Below are positions 24,855-33,500 of a stretch of DNA of 34,944 nt, one piece after another. Both the position numbers and the translations under genes were made by a program. The stretch is from Limisphaerales bacterium (GTDB taxonomy: Bacteria; Verrucomicrobiota; Verrucomicrobiia; Limisphaerales; UBA8199), in assembly GCA_003152225.1 (NCBI GenBank), contig PLZQ01000525.1:3620-38563 (forward strand), given 5' to 3'. The notes under the pieces are model-generated. The model saw only the letters and a list, made by a program, of their open reading frames with translations. It was not told the DNA's origin and did not search any database. Every line of letters starts with the position of its first letter. Within the stretch, counting starts at the first letter, position 1.

Positions 24855-26645
24855 ATGAGAACGAGAAATGTTCCGGGAGCATACGTGGTTTTGGTAGCAC
24901 GCTGCGTGTTGGCGTGCGTGGGTGTATTGGCTGGCCTGGCCGGGCATGTTCGGGCGGCCACGTACGTGGTTGACCAAGCGGCCCCCGGCACGGCCGACAC
25001 TAACCCGGGAACTGAGGAGAAGCCCTTCAAGACTGTGCAGCGCGCGGCCGGCGTGACCAAGCCGGGCGACACCGTTTACGTCATGGCGGGCAGGTATGAC
25101 GAGCGGGTCAAGGTTCAGGCCGGCGGCACCGAGGGCAAGCCTGTCACCTTCGTCGCGATGCCCCGGCGTTTGGCAACCGTGGGCGGCTTCGACCTGGAGG
25201 CGAGTTACATCCGCGTCGAGGGCTTCGAGATCACGGCCGACCAGCCGGCCACGGCCGTACAACTGCGCGCCAGCCACTGCGAAATCCTGGACAACTACAT
25301 CCACGATATGATGGTGGCGGTCAGCGGCACAGTGGGCCGGCCAAGCGCGGACGGCAACACCCGCGACTACTCCGCGGTGGCACACAACCGAATCGCCTAC
25401 AACAAGGTCTATCACAGCGAGTACGGCTTCATCCTGGGCGGGGAGGACTGGCTGGTCGAGAACAACGAGGTCAACCGGCTCTTCATGTACGCCCGGGGCA
25501 ACCAGTACGACGACTGCGATTACTCGCGGTTCTTCGGCAAGGGCTGCACCCAGCGCTACAATTACTATCACGGCAGCATCCAGCAGGAGATCAAGACCGC
25601 GCACGTTGACTGCCTGCAGACTTTCTGCAACAACGGCGAGATCGCGATGGACCTGCTCTTCGAGCACAACACCTGTTTTGACTTCCACCAGATGTGCATG
25701 GTGGAGAGCGCTCCGCACATCGGCAGCGTGCGGGGCTGGACTTTCCGGCACAACATCGTCTCACCCAATTCGCCGGCAATGCAAGGGGGCTGGGGCCCGG
25801 ACATCATCCAGACGCCCGACGTGACCATCGAGAACTGCACGATCTCGACGGTGAACTGGGCCACCATCGGCCTGCGGGGCAAGGAATCCACCAACGGCCA
25901 GATCCGCAATAACATTCTCTGCGAGGCGGAACGCGCCGTGGACGACACCATGGATTTCACCCCGGCCAAGCCGGTGATCGAATACAATCTGACCTTCAAG
26001 ACTGCACCCGTTTCCGGCGAGCATAACCTCAACGGCCAGGACCCGCTCTTCGTGGATGCGGCCAAACGCGATTTCCGTCTGGGGAAAGGAAGCCCGGCCA
26101 TCGGGGCGGGCAAGGACGGGGTGACGATGGGGGCTCTGGAGTACCCGAACCGCTATTACGTGGACCCGCGGCATCCGGCTGCCTCCGACGAGCCGGCCTG
26201 GGGTTATCCCGGCGTGCCGCTGGCGAGTCTGGCCAGGGCATGCGCGATCGCCCAGCAAGGAGAGACAATCGTGCTGCGAGGTGGAGTATATCGCGAGGTC
26301 CTGGCCCCGAACAACGACCGGGTGACGGTCTGCGCCATGAAGGGCGAGAAAGTGACCCTCAGCGGGGCGGACCTGATCGAAGGCTGGAAGCGCGAGGGAG
26401 ACGGCGGTTGGTCGGCGCCTCTAGCGGCCGAGCCAAAGCAGGTGCTGCGCGACGGCCATCTCTGGAGTGAGTTCAGCTATGACCAGGCAGCCAGGCGAAT
26501 CAGAGTAAAGGGCGGCGACCCTCGGCTGCATGTCTTAGAGACGGTCGTGCGGGAGAAGGGTATCGACCTGGCTGGCAAGAAGGACGTAAAGATTGAAGAG
26601 ATCACGGTAGTTGACATGCTCCAAGCAGGCGCGGCGAAACCATGA
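24855..26645 (+). CDS. Secreted right-handed parallel beta-helix protein (DUF1565/pectate-lyase-like)
   Basis: 596 aa with a signal peptide (about 1-34, ending GLAGHVRA). The mature N-terminus ATYVVDQAAPGTADTNPGT with EEKPFKTVQRA and VMAGRYDERVKV is the DUF1565 opening of parallel beta-helix proteins. The helix coils follow (about 100-400) with many N-N or H-N turns (VEGFEI, ILDNYIHD, VENNEVN, FEHNTCFDF, FRHNIV, IENCTI, IRNNIL) and the closing DPLFVDAAKRDFRLGKGSPAIGAG. A second, shorter copy of the opening module (RYYVDPRHPAA, ASLARACAIAQQGETIVLRGGVYRE) begins near residue 432 and ends as a truncated helix. Such proteins bind or cleave polysaccharides; I see no certain lyase active site. It is downstream of a pseudopilin gene. 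Confidence 0.75.
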   Translation: MRTRNVPGAYVVLVARCVLACVGVLAGLAGHVRAATYVVDQAAPGTADTNPGTEEKPFKTVQRAAGVTKPGDTVYVMAGRYDERVKVQAGGTEGKPVTFVAMPRRLATVGGFDLEASYIRVEGFEITADQPATAVQLRASHCEILDNYIHDMMVAVSGTVGRPSADGNTRDYSAVAHNRIAYNKVYHSEYGFILGGEDWLVENNEVNRLFMYARGNQYDDCDYSRFFGKGCTQRYNYYHGSIQQEIKTAHVDCLQTFCNNGEIAMDLLFEHNTCFDFHQMCMVESAPHIGSVRGWTFRHNIVSPNSPAMQGGWGPDIIQTPDVTIENCTISTVNWATIGLRGKESTNGQIRNNILCEAERAVDDTMDFTPAKPVIEYNLTFKTAPVSGEHNLNGQDPLFVDAAKRDFRLGKGSPAIGAGKDGVTMGALEYPNRYYVDPRHPAASDEPAWGYPGVPLASLARACAIAQQGETIVLRGGVYREVLAPNNDRVTVCAMKGEKVTLSGADLIEGWKREGDGGWSAPLAAEPKQVLRDGHLWSEFSYDQAARRIRVKGGDPRLHVLETVVREKGIDLAGKKDVKIEEITVVDMLQAGAAKP

Positions 26646-26891
26646 AGGTGCATGAAGGGGGCCATGAGAATGTCATGTTTGCACCGGACGCTGTCGGCCC
26701 TGGTGGGCGATTGATGGTTGACTAAAGTGAAACGTCTCGAGGGCAAACAGCAGCCGCTGAGCGCTACCGGCCTTCACGCGTTGCGGCAGGAATGCACCCG
26801 CACGATCGGGCCCGCCCGCGCCGCACCGCCGAAACCTTGGCCTTGGAGCCGCAGGCTCAGCGAGCTCGTCAATTTGAGAGCTAAGCGAGGC
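26646..26891. other. Spacer between the beta-helix and LysM genes
   Basis: About 246 bp between convergent genes with no supported gene. A 27-codon frame starting at 26642 overlaps the preceding stop as ATGA, but has no recognisable content. Confidence 0.4.
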
Positions 26892-27341
26892 CTAAGCGGA
26901 TGGCGACGGTATCATCAGCCTCTGGCCGATCGAGAGGCGATCGGTCGAGAGGCCGTTGGCGGCTCTAATCGCTTTGACCGTGGTCCCATGCCTTTTAGCG
27001 ATGCCGTCGAGTGTGTCGCTGGATATGACGGAATAGACTGTCTCTGGGCGGGCAGGCGCCTGCGTGCTCGCGGCGGGGGGTCGCGGGAGGGCCGCTTGCC
27101 CGAGTGCGGAACTGGCGGCCAAAACTCCTGCGGCAGGCACGGCCACCGGAGCGGGTCCCCCAGGTAGCTCCTTAGCGGAAACCACCAACTCATGATGGTA
27201 ATCGGTGATCAACAAGCCCAGCAAGAGGACCAAGGGAGCGGCCAGGACGCCAAAGAAGACTTTCTTGAACAATTCGCGGCGCCTGCGGGAGGGCACCGTG
27301 ATGAGGCAAACCGTGGGAACGAATGGTGTCAACGCTTTCAC
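26892..27341 (-). CDS. Membrane-anchored LysM protein
   Basis: The C-terminal 48 residues form a LysM domain (VYSVISSDTLDGIAKRHGTT followed by KAIRAANGLSTDRLSIGQRL), which binds peptidoglycan N-acetylglucosamine chains. Before it are a basic patch RRRRELFKK, one membrane helix FFGVLAAPLVLLLGLLI and a Pro/Ala-rich linker, giving an inner-membrane protein with the LysM outside the cytoplasm. The start is uncertain: GTG at 27482, 27341 or 27296 (134, 149 or 196 aa products in reverse order); none has a good ribosome binding site. I chose 27341 as a compromise. The short form starting at 27296 would begin VPSRRRREL, just before the helix, and fits the topology well. Partners are not evident. Confidence 0.65.
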   Translation of the reverse strand: MKALTPFVPTVCLITVPSRRRRELFKKVFFGVLAAPLVLLLGLLITDYHHELVVSAKELPGGPAPVAVPAAGVLAASSALGQAALPRPPAASTQAPARPETVYSVISSDTLDGIAKRHGTTVKAIRAANGLSTDRLSIGQRLMIPSPSA

Positions 27342-27520
27342 AAGAATTGCATCAGACAGCCTGCTAGCATGCTGAATGCCAGCTTGCAGCGTGTTGAACA
27401 CGGGAGGAATCACCCGGAGGCTGCGAACGCAGTGTCTCCAGCCATATCCTGTTTTGAGATACCCTGACCCGAGACAGGACACTTTGGATTGACTCTAACA
27501 ACCGACCCAGCGCGTTCAGT

Positions 27521-30500
27521 CTAGGGGCGGGTGGCGCGCAGCCAGACGCGCACGGTGATAAACTGGTTGGTGGAAGTCGAAAAAGGCGCCACCAGACGGG
27601 CGGTGACGGTTTCGGTCAGGTTGTTGCCATCAGGGATGGCTTGCAGCTCTGTGACATAGTTCGTGCCGGTTTGCCAGGTGACTAAATCACTCGAAACGGC
27701 GACGGCGTAACTGACATCGGTCGGCTCGATACGCCGGGGGTAAGTCAGCATGACGTATCGCTGCTGATCGGTGGGATCAAGCTCGATCGTCATCACCAGC
27801 GGGGCGTTGGTCTCGGGCGTCTTGGGATCGCGGTTGGCGGCGTATTCGGCCAGGTTCACCAGGCCGTCGTGGTCAAAGTCGGCCCCCTCACCGCTCAGGC
27901 TCGGATCGGTCAGTTCCTCCAGCGTGAAATGGCCGATCGTCCACACTCCGTAAGGCGAGTCATGGATGGTCACCGTCGCCTCGCCGTTGCCGATCGAGTA
28001 GGCGAGATTGGTGATGATCGTGAAGATGACCGTTTCATCCCCTTCGGTGCGATGGTCGAGATAGGGGGTGATGACGATCTCAACCGTATCGGTGCCGGCG
28101 GGGAAGACGATGGCGTTGGTCACCTCGACGTAGTCCACACCGTTGCTGGCAATGCCGCCGATGGACAAGAAGACCGGCAGATCAAAACTGGTGTCGCCAT
28201 TGCGGGTGAAAGTAAACGTCCCCGTATCCGGTCCGAGTTCCGCCGCCTCCGGATCACTGGCGAAGACATCGACCCGCGTCGGCTCGATGACCGTCAGCGT
28301 AATATCACTGTAGGTTTTGACCTGGCCATCATCCGCAATGAGGCGGAAAACATACTCGCCGGGGTCGGTGAACGGGATGGTGTTGGTCAGGCTGTTAACA
28401 TTGGTAATCGTAACGGGGACGGGACCGCTGAGGTTTGTCCAGGTGGCGACCACCGTGCCCGGAGGAACGGGCCTGCCGTCGTCGGTGATAAGGCCGGCGA
28501 GCGTGCCGGGCGTGTTGAGCTGCAGCGTAAAGTTGGTGCCGGCATCAACCACCGCCGCGCAGTTGGTCGGCGGCAACGAGGCCAGCGCGGCTGCCTCCCC
28601 GGCCGTGAGCAGACGGGGGAACAGGCGCACGTCATCGATGTGGCCGTTCCACGAGAGCAGCCAATCCGGTGGCCCTTTGCCGACGACGAACTGCGGGCAA
28701 TTAGTCAGGACTCCGCCCAGGGCCACCATGTGGGCCATCGGTTGGTCCAACTGGCCGTTGATGAACAGAGCCGGCGCCACGCCGTTGCTCCACGTCAGCA
28801 GCAAATGCTGCCAGGCGTTGGTGGCGATGTTATTAGCGCTGATGCGCCGGACAAAGCCGCGCGTCGTAGCCACGGTAGCCTCAATGACATTGGTATATTG
28901 ACCGTAGGAAGCGACGTTCTTCGAGGACAAAGAGAGCGTCACATTTGTGCCCGAATCGGCAGCCGTAAAGATACCCTGATCGGCATTCGTGCCGGTCTGC
29001 TTGACCCAGAGCGAGAGCGAAAAGGCCGGCAGACCATCGAGCGAGCTCGTGGCGTTGGTCCCGCGGACTGAATCGTTCCCGCCGGCGAAGCTCAGCGCGC
29101 CGCCCAGCACGCCATTGGTGACCCAGGCGGGGTTGCCCGCCAGGACGCCGTTGTTCCCCGCCCCGGAGGAATCGAGCACGTTCGTCCCGCTGCCCTCATC
29201 AAATGACCAGTGGAGCGAATTGGTGGAGAGCAACTCGACGGCCCCCACCACCGCCGTGACTTCCGCGAAGCTCTGGAGCTGGCCATCGTCAGCCGTCAAC
29301 CTGAGCACATAGATGCCGGCATTCGTGAAACTAACGGTGGTGCTGGCCTGGTTGGTGTCGCCGAAAGCAAGCGAATCGGGTCCGCTGACCTTGCTCCACC
29401 AATACGTGAGCGCATTGGTGTCGCCGTCGTCCATCACCATGGCTTCGAGAATCATATTCACGTTGCTCCCGAGGAGAAAAACGACGTTGGCCGTGGGGCT
29501 CGTGATGTTGACCGCGGGGGCGAGGTTGGTGCCCGCGTCAAGAATGGTCACCAGCGCGTTGCTGGGCGAGAGGATGCTGTAGGCCGGGTCTGGCAACAAC
29601 ATGGCCGTGACGGTCTCCGGGCCTTCGATGACCAGTTCATTGGTGGGGGAAATGAGCAGGTCAATCGAAGTCACCCCGTAGGAGAAGTAGATGTTGGTGA
29701 GAAACGGCGGATAATCGACGCCGTAAGTCGCGGTTCCGCCGACCGCCAGATATGCGGTAAAGGTGTATTTGGGATCACCGCTGCGTGTGACGGTCAAAAC
29801 GCCCGGGGTCTGGCTGCCCTCGACCACTTCGGGCACGGTGGCGGTGATGGTTAGCATCGGTTCGTCGTCATTGATGATCACCGTGGCACTGCTCGGGGTA
29901 TCCACGAAATAGGCCGGGGCGGACTGCAACGTCAACGTGACCGTCTCCGGCCCTTCGACGAGCGTATCGTCTATCACGATGATTGGCAGCGTAGCGAACA
30001 AGCTGCCGGTCGGGATGATGATCGAGTTGGAGATAGCGACGTAATCCACCCCGTTGCCGGCTGTGCCGCTGATCGAATAGAAGACCCGCACATCCGCGTT
30101 GGTGGTTCCGAATCGTGTGAAGGTGAATTCGCCCCTATCGGTTCCGGGCTCGGCGGCGGTGAAATCACTGGCATCGATTCGCACCCGCTGGTCGTTGTCC
30201 TGGATGGTGACAATCGCCGACGCGGTATAGCTGACCCGATACGTGCCAAGTACGGTGAGGTCTGCCACCACGGTCCTCTCACCTTCCACCAACGTGTCAT
30301 CAATGGCTTGGACCGGCACCGACACGGAAACCTGGCCATCCGGGATGGTAATCGAGTCCGGGAGAGCGACGTAGTCCAAGCCGCCGCGACCCGTGCCGCC
30401 AAGCGAGAAATAGAGCGTCAACGGGCCGGCGGTCGTGGAGCGCCAGAAAACAAACTCGCCGTTACTGCCGCCTTCGACCGCATACGGATGATTGGTGGAG

Positions 30501-33500
30501 GTGACCGTGACCACCGGCAGCGAGTTGGGATCATTGTCGTTAATCGTTACCGTGGCGACGCTGGGGGAGACGATCCTTGAACCCGAGGCGCTGATGAGAG
30601 TGACGACAACGGTTTCAGGAAGTTCCACGGTCCGGTCATCCACGGGCAAAACCGGGAGATCAACAAACGCGGCGCTCGCGGGGAGGATTACGGAAGTGCC
30701 GAGAGGCGCGTAATCGGTCGGGGCGCTGGCAGTGCCGGTGACCTGGAAATTGACCAGGAGCGGCGCGGCGGTGCTGCCGGTGCGGGATATCCGGAAATTG
30801 CCCGCCGCAGGCCCGGTCTCAGATCCGCTGGCAGTCGTGGCCGTGATGCTGACCGCGTTAGTATCGTCGTCCAGGATTGTGTACGTGTGAATCTTGATGC
30901 CATCAAGGGTGGCATTGATGGGGTCATAAAGTGCCAGCCGGATTGTGCGATTGGGCTGGGGAATTGAATTGTCTTTGATGGTGAGAGGCAGCGATTTAGC
31001 CAATTCGCCCGGATCGAAGGTCATTGGGCCGGGCGGCAGCGTATAATCGTTGGTCGAGGCGGTGCCACCGACGACCCGGTAATTCACCGTAATGGGCACC
31101 GAGGAGGTCTGACTGAGCGAGACGCTGATGCCCGGCGACTGACTTTCCGGCGCGCTGGAAGTGCTGAAGGTAAACCCAACCCCGGGCACGCTGTTCGCAT
31201 CATCATCCAGAATCATCACGCGCGCCTGGAGCGGCGAACCCAGGTTGTAATTGGTGTTGGCGAGCAGCGTCAGGATGACATCCTCGATCGGCTCCAGGAT
31301 AAGGTCATCAAACGCAATGATATCCACCGAGACGGAGCTCGACCCGTCGGGGATCACCACCGTGTTGTCGATGGGCACATAATCGATGCCATTCATGGCC
31401 GTGCCGCTGATCGCCAGATAGACCGTCAGATTCCCATTCTTCACCGAGCCGCGCGAGATTTGGAACGTGCCGAACTGATCGCCTGGCTCGGAGGCGGTAT
31501 CGGCAGTGGTGGTAATGGTGATGCTAGGTTTTGACTTGTCGTGGATGAACAGCGTCGCGCTGCCGGGCGTGCCGACATTATAGCTGGCGTTGTTGGTGAG
31601 AGCTAGAATGACTGACTCATCCCCTTCGAGCAGATTGTCATCAAGTGGGGTCAGCACAATATCCGCCGAGCTAGCCCCTGCCGGGAGAATCACCGAACCG
31701 CTCAGCGGCACGTAGTCCAAGCCGCTCGTGGCCGTGCCGCTCACGTTGTAATAAACCACCAGGTCGGGGTTGAGGTCCCCGTCCCGCTTCACTGTGAACC
31801 TGCCGGGCGTAGAAGGTTCGGCGGCGTCCGCGCCGGTCGGGAAGATTGTCACGGTCGTCAGATTATCGTTGAGGATCGTGACCTGCGCCGGCGAACCGCC
31901 GATGGTGTAGGCGGCATTCGCGGACAGGGTGACAATCACGGTAGTATCCGGCCCAACGTTCCGGTCATCGAGCGGCTGGAACTGGGCAACGGCGCTGCTT
32001 TGGCCGGCAGGTATCACGACGACACCCAGCAGGCTAGTGTAGTTGGCACCGGGGACCGCGGTGCCGCTGACTGAATAGAATACCGTGAGCGGAGTTTGTG
32101 TGCTGCCGTCGCGGGAAAAGACAAACTGGCTAAGGTCCGTCCCATTCTCAGAAATCGAGGGCGTCGTTGCCACGACCGAAACCGCCGACCTGCTCGGCGC
32201 ATCATCGTCGAGGATCGTAATCGTTGCCTCACCCAGCGAGCCAACCACGTTCGTCAGATCATCCGCAATCGTCAGCGTGGCCGTTTGTGGGCCGCGGACG
32301 AGCGAATCCTTGATGGTCCGGAAGGCGACCCAGAGCGCGTTCGTTCCGGGGGGAATGTCGATGGAGTTCGTGCCGCTGGCCAATGCCGGGTTCAATTTGA
32401 AATCAACGCCGACCGCTGCCGAGCCCGACAGGTTAAGGTTCACTGTCAAATTCGTCGTGGTGTCACCCGTGCGCGTGAGGATGAAGTAATTCGTCGCCGT
32501 GCTGGTTTCCGGGACCTGGTTGGTAGTGACGGCGATGCTGACGGTGGTCAGCGGGATGGCGATAAAGTCCGCGGCCAGAATGTTCGAGCTGGCCGTAATC
32601 GGATTGGCCCACGTGAGGTTGGTGAGGACGTAGCCATAATTAAAGGCGTACAGGTTGATGTCGCCCGAGACGCCCGTAATCACGTAACGGCCATCGCTGT
32701 CGGTGTAGCCGCCGACGTAAGTGGAGGCATTGGTATCGGGACTGTTATCCACGCGCACCCCTTCGACCGGCGCTCCATTGGGGTCTCGCACCACACCCGT
32801 AATGCGGCTGCCCGTTGGCTCGCCCACGGTCACGACCGCGTTAGCGCTGGCGACCCCGCCTTTCATGTCGCTCACCACACACCGGACAACATGTTCACCA
32901 GCGGGGAAGCTCTTGAAGGTCCACGGCAAATTATTGGTCGAAAAGGTTGCATCATCGAACGTCCAGGCGTAGGCCAGCGTATCCCCGTCCGGGTCGGAAG
33001 CGGTGGCATGGAAATGAACCAGCATGTCGGGAGTGGCATTGGTGGGCGATACCTCCACTTGCAACACAGGTGGCTGATTGTCTGGAAACCCGCCCAGGTT
33101 CACCTGCACGTCCATCCAGATGTTGGTGCCCGTGGCTCCGCGCTCCAGCGGCGTGATGTGAACGCCGGCCTGCCGATCGCTGAACGTCCGCCCGACCACC
33201 ACTGCTGCGTCGGTGCGTCCCTGCGGTGTGCCCGGCGTCGTGTCGATCAAATCGCTGCCTCCCTTGCTCTGGTCGAACGGCGACCAATTCAGCAACACCC
33301 CATATTGCAGCCACGGATTATACGTGAACTTCTGGCGGAACTCGACCCAGTAATCGCGTTGATAATCCTTGCGGACAGTGGCCGCATAAAAGCGCCCCGG
33401 TTCGCGGCTCGGCACATCGAAGGGATAAATCCGATAGACGCCGTTGGTGCTGACGTCGGCCACGGCCGTATTCGGCAGCCAATCCAGGAAGTTCTTGAAC

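Noticed and set aside
26642-26725. A 27-codon frame overlapping the beta-helix stop as ATGA
   Set aside because: Too short, not recognised, and a single overlap of this type occurs easily by chance.
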